In this document: piece after piece, positions 35,622 through 46,377 of the stretch
Numbering within the stretch: position 1 is the first letter of the stretch
Layout of the letters: every line of letters begins with the position of its first letter
NCBI RefSeq assembly: GCF_003268855.1
Contig: NZ_QLSZ01000003.1
Coordinates: 183,201-247,200, forward strand
Length of the DNA stretch: 64,000 nucleotides
Direction of reading: 5' to 3'
Origin: Flavobacterium aciduliphilum
GTDB taxonomy: Bacteria; Bacteroidota; Bacteroidia; Flavobacteriales; Flavobacteriaceae
Notes under the pieces: model-generated
Databases searched by the model: none
Told to the model about the DNA's origin: nothing
What the model saw: only the letters and a program-made list of their open reading frames with translations
Position numbers and translations under genes: made by a program

Positions 35622-36923
35622 TTATTCGTTATTTTTTGGAACTCTGAGTAATAACAGTAATCCTAATACAAAAAATGCCCCTAAAAAAACGATAGCATTA
35701 CGCATAGAGCCTGTTACTAAATCTATTGTTCCGTAAATAGTCATTCCAATAACAATACCCACTTTTTCTGTGACATCATAGAAACTAAAAAAAGAGGCTG
35801 TATCATCGGTTTCTGGTAAAAATTTAGAATAGGTAGAACGAGCAATCGATTGAATTCCTCCCATTACTAATCCAACGAAACCGGCTGTGGCATAAAATTG
35901 AATTGGTGTATGAACAAAAAAAGCAAAAGCACAAAGAATAGCCCATACTCCGTTGAGGAAAATCAGGGTATTTATATTTCCAAATTTCTCTGAAGCTCGA
36001 GACGTGAGAACTGCTCCTACAACGGCCACTAATTGAATTAATAAAATACTAATTATCAAGCCCATGGTTTTATCATCACTTCCCCAATCTATTTCAGTAG
36101 CACCAAAATAAGTTGCTACAAGCATCACCGTTTGGACCGCCATGATAAAAACAAAATAACTGTACAAATAGCTTTTTAAGCGAAGGTTTGATTGCAATTG
36201 CTTCCAAACCAATGTTAGTTCGTGAAATCCTTTAAATACAAAATCTTTAGTCAGAGGTATATTATTTTTATTTCCTCTGGGTAAATAATAATATGTAATA
36301 TGGCTGAATCCAATCCACCAAACCCCTACCATAACAAACGAGATTTTCATAGCTTCTTTTGAAGTATCAATGCCAAACGAATGTGGATACATCACCATCA
36401 ATAAGTTTATCACCAAAAGAATAGTACTTCCAATATATCCCATAGAAAACCCTCTTGCACTAACACGATCTTGTTGCTCTGGAAAGGCAATATCGGGTAA
36501 ATAGGAATTGTAGAATACCAGACTAGACCAAAATCCAATCAACCCAAAAAAATATGACGTATAACTCAAAAACAAATTATCTATATCGAACCAATAAAGT
36601 CCTACACAAGAAAGCCCACCCAAATAACAAAAGAAACGCATAAAAGCTTTTTTATTTCCTAGGTAATCTGAAATTCCTGATAATATAGGAGAACACAATG
36701 CCACAATTAAAAAAGCAAAAGCAGTCACGAAACTAATCATTGCGGTATCTTTACATTGATACCCCAATAACATCACATAATTGCGCCCACTTTCTTTAAA
36801 AATCATGTCATAGTAAATAGGAAAAACAGCCGAAGCAATCACAAGACTGTAAACCGAGTTGGCCCAATCATAAAATGCCCATGCGTTTAATAATTTAGGG
36901 TGTCCTTTAGGTAAATTTGCCAT
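35622..36923 (-). CDS. MFS transporter of the UMF1/Atg22-like family
   Basis: A 433-residue integral membrane protein with about 12 hydrophobic segments. The N-terminus LLNAWAFYDWANSVYSLVIASAVFP is the recognised start of the UMF1 (vacuole effluxer Atg22-like) MFS group, and FFSFYDVTEKVGIVIG near residue 375 is another family word. Bacterial substrates are unknown. It is downstream of the M48 protease gene on the same strand, but a terminator separates them. Confidence 0.85.
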   Translation of the reverse strand: MANLPKGHPKLLNAWAFYDWANSVYSLVIASAVFPIYYDMIFKESGRNYVMLLGYQCKDTAMISFVTAFAFLIVALCSPILSGISDYLGNKKAFMRFFCYLGGLSCVGLYWFDIDNLFLSYTSYFFGLIGFWSSLVFYNSYLPDIAFPEQQDRVSARGFSMGYIGSTILLVINLLMVMYPHSFGIDTSKEAMKISFVMVGVWWIGFSHITYYYLPRGNKNNIPLTKDFVFKGFHELTLVWKQLQSNLRLKSYLYSYFVFIMAVQTVMLVATYFGATEIDWGSDDKTMGLIISILLIQLVAVVGAVLTSRASEKFGNINTLIFLNGVWAILCAFAFFVHTPIQFYATAGFVGLVMGGIQSIARSTYSKFLPETDDTASFFSFYDVTEKVGIVIGMTIYGTIDLVTGSMRNAIVFLGAFFVLGLLLLLRVPKNNE

Positions 36924-36941
36924 AAAATAGAGTTAAAAATA

Positions 36942-36967
36942 AAAAATCCCGATACTCATCGGGATTC
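36942..36967 (-). terminator. Terminator between the M48 protease and MFS genes
   Basis: AATCCCGAT pairs with ATCGGGATT around GAGT; on the minus strand TTTTTTATTTTT follows. A TATATTTG promoter word for the MFS gene (36974-36967) touches its 5' edge. Confidence 0.75.
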
Positions 36968-36974
36968 AAATATA
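36967..36974 (-). promoter_or_regulatory. Possible -7 element for the MFS gene
   Basis: Minus-strand TATATTTG matches TAnnTTTG. If used, the hairpin at 36942-36967 would lie in the 5' leader of the MFS mRNA. Confidence 0.35.
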
Positions 36975-36987
36975 GTCTTTTTTTTAA

Positions 36988-37806
36988 TTACTTAAAGAAA
37001 ACGCCAAATTTTGCAGCTTCAGCTTTAGCTTCGGGTAATAATGCTTTCAATTGAGCAATTCTGGTTTCATCAGAAGGATGCGTGCTTAAGAATTCCATAG
37101 GTGCTTTTCCTCCCGAATTGGCCGACATACGTTCCCAAAAGGTAATTGCTTCCGATGGATTATACCCTGCAATAGCCATGAGTGTTAGCCCTATTTTATC
37201 AGCTTCACTCTCATGACTTCTGCTGAACGGCAACATGCCTCCATATTGAGTGGTTACTCCATAAGCTGTCAAGGCAATATCTTGAGTCATCTTACTTTTA
37301 GAACCCACAGCTACAGCAACACCGGTTGCACCCAATTGCTGAAGAAGACCCGCACTCATACGTTGTTGTCCATGATTAGCCAAAGCATGAGACACTTCAT
37401 GTCCCAATACTGTAGCTAAACCAGCCTCATCTTTTGTAATCGGTAAAATACCCGAATACACTACTATTTTCCCTCCTGGCATACACCAAGCATTCACTTC
37501 TTTACTTTCTACTAATTTATACTCCCATTGGTAGTCTGATAAATACCCAGATTGTCCATGAGCATTAAGCCATTTTTCAGCGGCTTCTTTAATTTTCTTA
37601 CCAACAAGCTCCACTTTTTTAGCTTCTGCTGTTCCTTGTATGACTTTGTTTTCGGACAAAAACTGACTGTATTGTTGAAAGGCTGATGGCAAAATTTCTG
37701 TATTGGGCACCAAAGCCAAAGTATTTTTACCTGTAAATGGATTTTTAGCACAAGAATATGTTAGTGCCAAAGCCAAAGAAATGGTTAGAATATTATTTAT
37801 TTTCAT
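36988..37806 (-). CDS. M48 family zinc metalloprotease, lipoprotein
   Basis: About 272 residues from the ATG at 37806, chosen because it starts the lipoprotein signal MKINNILTISLALALTYSCA and because an upstream in-frame ATG lies in the predicted promoter. The zinc site HEVSH is at residues 136-140 in VLGHEVSHALANHG, and the third ligand is in SHESEADKIGLTLMAIAGY. The domain matches periplasmic BepA/Oma1-like peptidases of the M48C group, which degrade damaged outer-membrane proteins. There is no TPR domain, unlike BepA. Confidence 0.9.
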   Translation of the reverse strand: MKINNILTISLALALTYSCAKNPFTGKNTLALVPNTEILPSAFQQYSQFLSENKVIQGTAEAKKVELVGKKIKEAAEKWLNAHGQSGYLSDYQWEYKLVESKEVNAWCMPGGKIVVYSGILPITKDEAGLATVLGHEVSHALANHGQQRMSAGLLQQLGATGVAVAVGSKSKMTQDIALTAYGVTTQYGGMLPFSRSHESEADKIGLTLMAIAGYNPSEAITFWERMSANSGGKAPMEFLSTHPSDETRIAQLKALLPEAKAEAAKFGVFFK

Positions 37807-37824
37807 TTGTTTAATACTTGAGTT

Positions 37825-37832
37825 CAAAAATA
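37825..37832 (-). promoter_or_regulatory. Predicted -7 element for the M48 protease gene
   Basis: Minus-strand TATTTTTG matches TAnnTTTG, 18 bases upstream of the chosen ATG. Confidence 0.45.
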
Positions 37833-37882
37833 CAAAAATTAGAAACAGACACCTAAAGCAATCAAACGATTTCTTTAAAACA

Positions 37883-39271
37883 TTAATGACTATTGAATGT
37901 TAAAAGCACTGTACATCCTTTATTTTGTTCACTAACAATAGAAACCTGTATGGAAAGCATCGAGCACAATCGTCTTACAATTGATAATCCAAGACCAATT
38001 CCTTTGGTGTGTTCTGCTTCTGTAACATTGGATGCTCTATAAAATGAATTAAACACTTTATCTAATTCATCTTGGGAAATTCCAATTCCGTTATCAATAA
38101 TTTTTAGTATTATTTTATCTTCGACACGTTCAATTACTGTCTTGATTATACCTCGATCTGGAGTATATTTGAATGCATTAGATATAATATTATGAAGAAT
38201 AATCGACAATAAATAACCATCCGTTGACACATAGTATACATCATCAAAAATTTCTTGAACTTCTATTTTTTTATTTTTTTCTTTAACCTTGTAACGAGAA
38301 ATTGCTTCCGCTAAACACTCATTTACGTTAATATTTTCTTTGCTGATAGACTGCTTTTGATTTTCAAAACGCGCTAATAACAATAACTGATCGACCAAAT
38401 CATTAATATGATCAACTTCTTCAATACATAAATTAATTTTTTGATTATATTCTTCTAGAGTTCTGGGTTTTCTAATCAAAACTTGAAGCGTTCCTTTAAT
38501 TACTGCTAAAGGAGTTCGTAATTCGTGAGAAGCATCAGAAGTAAATTGTTTTTCACGTTCAAGCGTGTCCTCAATCCTATTGAGCAGACTATTTATCGTA
38601 TGAGACAAGACATATAATTCATCTTTATTTTTGGGTAATGGAATTCTAGCTTTTAGGTTATCATTAGTAATCGTATTGGATGTCTCAATTATGGTGTTTA
38701 TTGGTTTTATACTTCTACCAGCGATAAATTGTGCCATAAAAAAGAGCACAAGCAATACTATTGGAAAAATTACACTTAAGATATATTTTAAATTTTCTTG
38801 AATAGATATTGCTTCTTGTAATGAAACCGCCACAATAAGATACCCCACAATCTTTTTTTCATTGAAAAGAGGTACTTGAATTTGCCTTACCAATTTTCCA
38901 GATATTTTGGTATCAGAAGCTTTTTGTTTTTGTAATTTATAGGTAAATTCTAATTCTTGGTCTTTTAGATTTTCAGACTTTTTTATAATTGTTCCTATAC
39001 TATCGGTAAGTTGTAAAAAAACAGGATCTACTGATACTTCGTTATGTTCTCTTTGTATCCAAGCTTCAGGATTAATAAAATTGATTTTATTTGGTGATAT
39101 TTTAATATTCTCAATGTATTCATTCACTTCCAAATTAATATTTTCATTAATTTTCTTATTAATTGTAATGAGCACAATACTGTAAATTGAAAAAAAGACA
39201 ACAAAAATCAAAATTGCTGCTGAAATGATATACAAAAAGGCAATTCTGTTTTTTAAAGAAAATTTATTCAT
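37883..39271 (-). CDS. Sensor histidine kinase of a two-component system
   Basis: A 462-residue membrane sensor kinase. Helices at about residues 12-37 and 160-185 flank a periplasmic domain. A HAMP linker (about 185-240) leads to the HisKA dimerisation domain with phospho-acceptor H249 in SDASHELRTPLAVIKG. The ATPase domain shows NIISNAFKYTPDRG (N box), DNGIGIS (G1) and GIGLGLSIVRRL (G2). It lies seven bases after its response regulator. The overall organisation is CusS/ArlS-like, but the stimulus is unknown. Confidence 0.93.
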   Translation of the reverse strand: MNKFSLKNRIAFLYIISAAILIFVVFFSIYSIVLITINKKINENINLEVNEYIENIKISPNKINFINPEAWIQREHNEVSVDPVFLQLTDSIGTIIKKSENLKDQELEFTYKLQKQKASDTKISGKLVRQIQVPLFNEKKIVGYLIVAVSLQEAISIQENLKYILSVIFPIVLLVLFFMAQFIAGRSIKPINTIIETSNTITNDNLKARIPLPKNKDELYVLSHTINSLLNRIEDTLEREKQFTSDASHELRTPLAVIKGTLQVLIRKPRTLEEYNQKINLCIEEVDHINDLVDQLLLLARFENQKQSISKENINVNECLAEAISRYKVKEKNKKIEVQEIFDDVYYVSTDGYLLSIILHNIISNAFKYTPDRGIIKTVIERVEDKIILKIIDNGIGISQDELDKVFNSFYRASNVTEAEHTKGIGLGLSIVRRLCSMLSIQVSIVSEQNKGCTVLLTFNSH

Positions 39272-39278
39272 AGATTTT

Positions 39279-39941
39279 TTATTCTTGAACTATAAACCCA
39301 ACACCCCTGACTGTTTTAATCCAATCGTTATTTTTGTCGATATTTAGCTTTTTTCTAATCGAATTCATAAAAACATCAATTACGCCAGTATCATACTCAA
39401 AGTAAATATTCCAAACGCGTTCAATGATTTCTGTTCTTGAACAAACTCTTCCTTTGTTTTTGATCAAATAAACTAGCAATTCATATTCTCGTTGCGTAAG
39501 TACAACCTCTTTTTCTTCAACATATACTTTGTGTTTTAGAACATCAATTTTTATAGTCCCGACTTCCAAAATATCGCTTGATTTTTCCGCTCTAAAATGT
39601 ACTTTAATACGTTCTAGCAATTCATCAAAACTAAATGGCTTTTTGATATAATCATTAGCTCCTGCTTTGAGTCCTTCAATAGTTTCTTGAATCGTATCTT
39701 TTGCCGTTAAAAAAATAATTGGAATAGTCTTGTTAGTTTCTCGAATTTTTGTACAAATCTCAAGACCTGAAATTTGTGGCAACATCCAATCTAACAAAAT
39801 CAAATCAAAAGATTTTGTAGTTGCTTTTTCAAGCCCCTTTGCTCCTTCAGTGGCATGATCTACCACAAATCCTTCCTCTTGTAATCCTTGAGTAAGGAAA
39901 TTTAATATCCCTAGTTCGTCTTCAATGATCAATATTCTCAT
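39279..39941 (-). CDS. OmpR/PhoB-family response regulator
   Basis: A 220-residue regulator. The receiver domain has the acidic pair ED (7-8), the phosphorylation site D51 in LILLDWMLPQ, T in FLTAKD and K in DYIKKPFS. The winged-helix DNA-binding domain (about 125-220) contains VLTQREYELLVYLIKNKGRVCSR and FEYDTGVIDVFMNSIRKKL. It pairs with the kinase downstream. Targets are not evident; the neighbouring LtaS-like gene is divergent, and control of it is only a guess. Confidence 0.93.
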   Translation of the reverse strand: MRILIIEDELGILNFLTQGLQEEGFVVDHATEGAKGLEKATTKSFDLILLDWMLPQISGLEICTKIRETNKTIPIIFLTAKDTIQETIEGLKAGANDYIKKPFSFDELLERIKVHFRAEKSSDILEVGTIKIDVLKHKVYVEEKEVVLTQREYELLVYLIKNKGRVCSRTEIIERVWNIYFEYDTGVIDVFMNSIRKKLNIDKNNDWIKTVRGVGFIVQE

Positions 39942-39974
39942 TATTCTTAAAAAATTTTAAATTTCATAGCCATT

Positions 39975-40005
39975 CAAAAGTAACTAAAAAATGGATTCAA
40001 AAGTA
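39975..40005 (-). promoter_or_regulatory. Two tandem TACTTTTG boxes upstream of the response regulator
   Basis: Minus-strand TACTTTTG occurs at 39982-39975 and again at 40005-39998, each preceded or followed by ATTCAAAAGTA in the plus sense. The 23-base offset suggests either two start sites or a repeated operator. Confidence 0.45.
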
Positions 40006-40075
40006 GCGAAACGTAAAAATTATATTAACTATTGTATGATGTAAGTCAGAATTTCCTTAAGCCATGAGATTTTTA

Positions 40076-40083
40076 TAAATTTG
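40076..40083 (+). promoter_or_regulatory. Predicted -7 element for the LtaS-like gene
   Basis: TAAATTTG matches TAnnTTTG, 18 bases before the ATG at 40102. Confidence 0.4.
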
Positions 40084-40101
40084 TATCCTAAATAAATTGA
40101 T

Positions 40102-42195
40102 ATGTATTTTTTTCAAAAGAAATCACCAATATACCAACTAGGTATTTTTTACCTTCTTGTGAATTTCATTATTCGAATAGTTCTTTTTTTTCATCCTATT
40201 ACGCAATCTCATTTTTCTATCATTGATGGTATCAAAATTATATTTCTAGGTGCTGTATCTGATTTATTTGTGTATTTCGTAGCGAGTGTTTTCTTGTGGT
40301 TGTATTTGCTTTTTTTATCCAACAAAAAGTATGACAAGCCTTGGGGGTATGTTATTTTTGGCCTTCATCTTTCTATACTACTATACATCATCTCTGGAAA
40401 ATCCATTCTACATGAATATGGAGGTTCGTTACCCGAAATAGGATTAGCCTTTGTAGGCTTAAAAACTTTTTTATTTGGTTTGCTCTTGTTTCTTCCTGCG
40501 TACAGAAAAAACATTCGTAAAATATTATATAGCCTTTGCATTTTTATTTTTGTACTTGTCATTATACAAAATGCTATTAGTGAGTTTTTCTTTTGGAATG
40601 AGTTTGGTGTTCGATACAATTTTATAGCCGTAGACTATTTGGTTTATACCAATACTGTGATTGGGAATATCATGGAATCCTATCCTGTAGTTCCTTTATT
40701 CACTAGCGTGGGAATATTTGCTATTCTTGTAACCTTTTTCGTAGTAAAAAAAACAAAATCTTTTTTGGATAAATTGCCCTCTTTTTCTGAAAAGATTAAA
40801 AATTTGATCGCCTATTCCTTTCTTTTCTTGCTATCTCTATGGGCAATCCCAAGTCTTTCGAAACTTCAAAATTCAAATAATGTTTTCACAAACGAACTAC
40901 AAGCTAACGGAATATACAAGTTCTATACTGCGTTTATGAATAGTGAGTTGGATTTTTACAAGTTTTATAAAACCATTCCCGAAACCGAAGCTTATTCAAT
41001 TGTGAAGAAACAACTTGTAGGGCTTTCTTCAAAAGATGCCACGAGAACCGTTAATGATTCCTTACCTGAAATTCATAAAAATGTTGTACTCATAACGATA
41101 GAAAGTTACAGTGCCGATTTTCTTAAAGCATATGGTAATCAACAAAATATAACCCCATTTATCGACGAACTTGCACAAAAAAGTCTCCAATTTACGAATC
41201 TGTATGCGGTAGGAAATCGAACTGTTCGAGGCTTAGAAGCTGTAACGTTGTGCTTTCCTCCTACCGCTGGTGAAAGCATCATCAAAAGGGTGGACAATAA
41301 AAATAAATTTTCTACTGGAGCCCTTTTCAAAAAAAGAGGATATGCAGTCAAATTTCTATATGGAGGCGATGCGTATTTTGACAATATGGGAGATTTCTTT
41401 GGAGGAAATGGCTACGATTTAGTAGATAAAAAATCTTTTAAACCCAATGAAATTACATTTTCAAATATTTGGGGCGTTTGCGATGAAGATATGGCGCACA
41501 AAGCAATTGCAACCATGAATGCAGAATATCAAACAGGAAAACCATTTTTCAATCATTGGATGACCGTGAGCAACCATAGACCCTTTACCTATCCTGATGG
41601 AAAAATCGACATTGATGCACATTCAAAATCAAGAGAAGGTGGCGTAAAATATACCGATTATGCGCTGAGAAAATTTTTCTCCATGGCCGCTCAACAACCT
41701 TGGTTTAAAAATACAGTTTTTGTAGTGGTTGCTGATCATTGTGCTTCGAGCTCTGGAAAAACTGAGTTACCCCTTGACAAATACAGAATCCCAGCAATGA
41801 TTTATGCACCAGGATTCATTACTCCTGGAGAATGTACTAAACTTATGTCTCAAATAGATTTGATGCCAACCTTAATGGGAATGCTTCATTTTCAATACAA
41901 AAGTAAGTTTTACGGTCAAGATGTATTCAAATCGGACTACCAGCCGAGAGCTTTTATAGCGACCTATCAAGATTTAGGCTTAATTAAAGACCAAGTCCTT
42001 ACCATAATATCACCTGTTAAAAAAGTAAAGCAATTCGACTTAGTCGGTATCAATACTAAGGGGATTTCACCAAATTTTCAAATATTATATGAGGAAAAAC
42101 CCGTCACTAAAGAACGAACTGATTTAATCCGTGAAACCATTGCTTATTATCAATCGGCTTCCTATTTATTAAAAAACAAGAAGTATCAAAAATAA
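40102..42195 (+). CDS. LtaS-like sulfatase-family phosphotransferase
   Basis: A 697-residue protein with five N-terminal membrane helices (to about residue 240) and a large extracytoplasmic alkaline phosphatase/sulfatase-fold domain. Metal-site and catalytic words are IESYSADF (Glu), GNRTVRGLEA (candidate nucleophile T374), FNHWMTVSNHRPF and VVADHCASSS. This matches the LtaS/OpgB group, which moves phosphoglycerol or related groups. Gram-negatives do not make lipoteichoic acid, so the likely role is modifying an envelope glycan or lipid. Its stop abuts the stop of a convergent SIMPL gene. Confidence 0.87.
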   Translation: MYFFQKKSPIYQLGIFYLLVNFIIRIVLFFHPITQSHFSIIDGIKIIFLGAVSDLFVYFVASVFLWLYLLFLSNKKYDKPWGYVIFGLHLSILLYIISGKSILHEYGGSLPEIGLAFVGLKTFLFGLLLFLPAYRKNIRKILYSLCIFIFVLVIIQNAISEFFFWNEFGVRYNFIAVDYLVYTNTVIGNIMESYPVVPLFTSVGIFAILVTFFVVKKTKSFLDKLPSFSEKIKNLIAYSFLFLLSLWAIPSLSKLQNSNNVFTNELQANGIYKFYTAFMNSELDFYKFYKTIPETEAYSIVKKQLVGLSSKDATRTVNDSLPEIHKNVVLITIESYSADFLKAYGNQQNITPFIDELAQKSLQFTNLYAVGNRTVRGLEAVTLCFPPTAGESIIKRVDNKNKFSTGALFKKRGYAVKFLYGGDAYFDNMGDFFGGNGYDLVDKKSFKPNEITFSNIWGVCDEDMAHKAIATMNAEYQTGKPFFNHWMTVSNHRPFTYPDGKIDIDAHSKSREGGVKYTDYALRKFFSMAAQQPWFKNTVFVVVADHCASSSGKTELPLDKYRIPAMIYAPGFITPGECTKLMSQIDLMPTLMGMLHFQYKSKFYGQDVFKSDYQPRAFIATYQDLGLIKDQVLTIISPVKKVKQFDLVGINTKGISPNFQILYEEKPVTKERTDLIRETIAYYQSASYLLKNKKYQK

Positions 42196-42882
42196 TTATT
42201 CTAAAACAAAACTTACAGAAACGGAAGCCGTTATTTCAATTTGTCCTAAAGCCATCGTTTCTTTTGTGGGTGTTGTTGCAGAAAAAGCCAGAGTACTTGT
42301 TTTGTCCATGACTTGAGGATAATACGCTTGTGAGGTATCTGAAATCATGATGGCCTTTCCTACTTTTTGATTTAGGGTTGAAGCAAAATCTTCTGCCTTA
42401 TGTTTTGCATTTTTGATGGCTAATTTTCGTGCCTCTGATTGTAATTCTTCTCTTTTACTTGATTTAAATTCAATAGAAGAAATTTCATTAATTCCATTGG
42501 CTATCAATCCCATCATGAGTGCTTCATATTTTGATAAATCCTTGATGGTGATACTAAAATTTTGATTCGCTTGATAAAAATACGCTTTCTTTTCATAATC
42601 GTAATTTCGATTCAAACTCAAAGCAGTCGTTTTATAGTCTGAATTGGGAAGCGCCATTTTTTTTATCCATTTTAGTACTTTATCGGAAGCTTCATCATTG
42701 GCATTTTTTACCTCAACGGCTTCTTTTCCTACAGTATTAATAGCAAAATTGAGCACCGCATAATCTGGATTTACTAAAATGGTACCTTCACCTGAAACTG
42801 TGATTTGAGGATTTCCTTTCGAATCTTGTGCCGATACAAGAAAACTAAAACAACAAATAAGTGTTAATAATAAGTGCTTCAT
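42196..42882 (-). CDS. SIMPL domain protein, periplasmic
   Basis: A 228-residue protein with a signal peptide (MKHLLLTLICCFSFLVSA). The mature part is a SIMPL (DUF541) domain: PQITVSGEGTILVNPDYAVLNFAINTVGKEA, LKWIKKMALPNSDYKTTALSL, and AIKNAKHKAEDFASTLNQKVGKA. Proteins of this family, such as E. coli YggE, are linked to oxidative-stress tolerance without a settled mechanism. It follows the rhomboid gene after 11 bases. Confidence 0.88.
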   Translation of the reverse strand: MKHLLLTLICCFSFLVSAQDSKGNPQITVSGEGTILVNPDYAVLNFAINTVGKEAVEVKNANDEASDKVLKWIKKMALPNSDYKTTALSLNRNYDYEKKAYFYQANQNFSITIKDLSKYEALMMGLIANGINEISSIEFKSSKREELQSEARKLAIKNAKHKAEDFASTLNQKVGKAIMISDTSQAYYPQVMDKTSTLAFSATTPTKETMALGQIEITASVSVSFVLE

Positions 42883-42893
42883 TACCCTAAAAT

Positions 42894-43541
42894 TTATAAT
42901 TTTCCTTGTTTAGCCATAACAAACATGATTATTATGGGAATCGCCAAAATTACCACAACAAAAAGATTATCTGTCAACACATAATGTGCTTTCAAAAGTG
43001 TAAAAATATACCCACCAATAGCACCTCCTATATGAGCTGTATGCCCTATATTGTCAGTATTAGCTTTCATTCCATATATGGAATACAATAAATATATTAC
43101 TCCAAAAATATATCCTGGTATATCAATCGGAATAAAAAGAATATTGATTGGCATGTTTGGAAACAACAAAATAGCAGAAAATATAATTCCTGTTACTGCG
43201 CCAGAGGCTCCTACTGCTGTATAATTATAATTGTTTTTATGAAAAAAAACAGTGAGCATATTTCCGAAAAGTAAGCTAGCAAAATAAATGAGCACGAAGG
43301 AAAAAGTTCCCATTAATTGCAAAACCACATCTGCAAAAGAATATAACGCCAACATATTAAAAGCTAAATGCGCCATATCAGCATGTAAAAACCCAGAGGT
43401 TAGCATTCGATATTGTTCTCCCGATTGAATACTTCCCATGTGAAATTGGTATTTCCTAAAAAAGGAATAGTCATTAAACCCTTTAATACTCACTAATACA
43501 TTGAGTACAATTAAAATTAAAAGAATACCACTAGAATCCAT
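42894..43541 (-). CDS. Rhomboid family intramembrane serine protease
   Basis: A 215-residue protein with six membrane helices. The serine is S113 in VGASGAVTGII, the catalytic histidine is in IGHTAHIGGAIGG (H167 or H170, the latter aligning best with the family), and FLHADMAHLAFNMLALY in helix 2 is the usual HxxxxHxxxN motif. Rhomboids cleave membrane segments of other proteins. Substrates are unknown. It is cotranscribed with the SIMPL gene. Confidence 0.9.
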   Translation of the reverse strand: MDSSGILLILIVLNVLVSIKGFNDYSFFRKYQFHMGSIQSGEQYRMLTSGFLHADMAHLAFNMLALYSFADVVLQLMGTFSFVLIYFASLLFGNMLTVFFHKNNYNYTAVGASGAVTGIIFSAILLFPNMPINILFIPIDIPGYIFGVIYLLYSIYGMKANTDNIGHTAHIGGAIGGYIFTLLKAHYVLTDNLFVVVILAIPIIIMFVMAKQGKL

Positions 43542-43614
43542 ATTTTTTTATTGTAAAAGTAAGAATTGTTTGTGAGGTTTTCTTGATCTGCACAAATAAA
43601 ATTGACATAAACTG

Positions 43615-43622
43615 TATATTTG
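43615..43622 (+). promoter_or_regulatory. Predicted -7 element for the acyltransferase gene
   Basis: TATATTTG matches TAnnTTTG, 16 bases before the ATG at 43639. Confidence 0.45.
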
Positions 43623-43638
43623 CAAAAATTTTATAAAA

Positions 43639-44511
43639 ATGCAACTGCTCGTATACCTAATTATTTACCCAATATTGTGGTTGATTTCGATTCTTCCCTT
43701 TCCCGTTTTATATTGGTTATCTGATGGTATCTATGTAATTTTATATTACATTATTGGCTATAGAAAAAGAACGGTAAGAGAAAATTTAGCGATGGCATTA
43801 CCTCATCTTTCAGATCAAGAGCGCTTAGAAATTGAAAAAAAATCATTTCACCATTTGTGCGATATGTTCTTGGAAATGATTAAAACCATGACCATTTCTG
43901 AAAAAGAAATTAACAAACGGTTCACGTACTCCAATCTTGATACGTACTTAGATTTGGAAAAAAAAGGTAAAAGTATTGCGCTAATGTGTGCCCATTATGC
44001 TAGCTATGAATGGGTAATTTCTATGAATACAAAAACTACTTTCAAAGGATTTGCTATTTACAAAAGAATTGCAAACCCCTATTTTGATCAATTGGTACGA
44101 AAAATTCGCTCTCGATTTGATGCTTATTTAATCACCACTAAAGAAACTAAATCGTGTATTGAAAAAAATGCTAAAGAGGGTGTTTTTGGTGTTTATGGTT
44201 TTGCTAGTGATCAAACGCCAAGACGATCGGATAACTTACATTGGTTTCATTTTATGGGTATTGAAACCCCAATCCATTTCGGAGCAGAAATGCTCGCTAA
44301 AAGATACAATATGAATGTAATTTTTTTGAAAGTAACTAAAATAAAACGTGGCTATTATAGTGCTTCATTTGAAGTTTTATCTGAGAATGCAACGTCAGTT
44401 CCAGATTTTGAAATTTCGGAAACTTTTATGAAAAAAGTAGAAGAACAAATTTATGAAGCACCCGAGTATTATTTATGGACTCACAAACGTTGGAAGCATA
44501 AAAAAAAGTAG
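43639..44511 (+). CDS. Lipid A-type lysophospholipid acyltransferase (LpxL/HtrB family)
   Basis: A 290-residue inner-membrane acyltransferase. One N-terminal helix (residues 4-40) is followed by the LpxL fold with SFHHLCDMFLEMIKTM, LMCAHYASYEW (the HX4D/E-like catalytic motif, His about residue 118) and VYGFASDQTPRRSDNLHW. It would add a secondary acyl chain to lipid A or, in Bacteroidetes, possibly to an ornithine lipid. The lipid substrate is inferred. The length is slightly short of E. coli LpxL. Confidence 0.87.
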   Translation: MQLLVYLIIYPILWLISILPFPVLYWLSDGIYVILYYIIGYRKRTVRENLAMALPHLSDQERLEIEKKSFHHLCDMFLEMIKTMTISEKEINKRFTYSNLDTYLDLEKKGKSIALMCAHYASYEWVISMNTKTTFKGFAIYKRIANPYFDQLVRKIRSRFDAYLITTKETKSCIEKNAKEGVFGVYGFASDQTPRRSDNLHWFHFMGIETPIHFGAEMLAKRYNMNVIFLKVTKIKRGYYSASFEVLSENATSVPDFEISETFMKKVEEQIYEAPEYYLWTHKRWKHKKK

Positions 44512-44521
44512 CCTTTAATAC

Positions 44522-44563
44522 AAAAAAAGCACGAAATATTTTTTACTTCGTGCTTTGCTTTTA
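44522..44563. terminator. Bidirectional terminator between convergent genes
   Basis: AAAGCACGAA (44526-44535) pairs with TTCGTGCTTT (44547-44556) with A-rich left and T-rich right flanks, so it would work for both the acyltransferase gene and the ABC-F gene. Confidence 0.85.
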
Positions 44564-44567
44564 TTTT

Positions 44568-46238
<1,671 letters not shown>

Positions 46239-46352
46239 TTATAGTCCGAGTAGTTTTTTTTATTCAATACTATAAGGATTGTTTTTTTCGGTCATCGAGT
46301 GAGTTCTGCAAATTTTAATTGGATAGGAAATCCTATTATGGATGAAAATTTG

Positions 46353-46360
46353 TAAGTTTG
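46353..46360 (+). promoter_or_regulatory. Predicted -7 element for the DUF3822 gene
   Basis: TAAGTTTG matches TAnnTTTG and lies 17 bases before the ATG at 46378. A transcript starting about 46366 would exclude the in-frame ATG at 46342. Confidence 0.5.
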
Positions 46361-46377
46361 CCTTCCATAAGAGAGCT

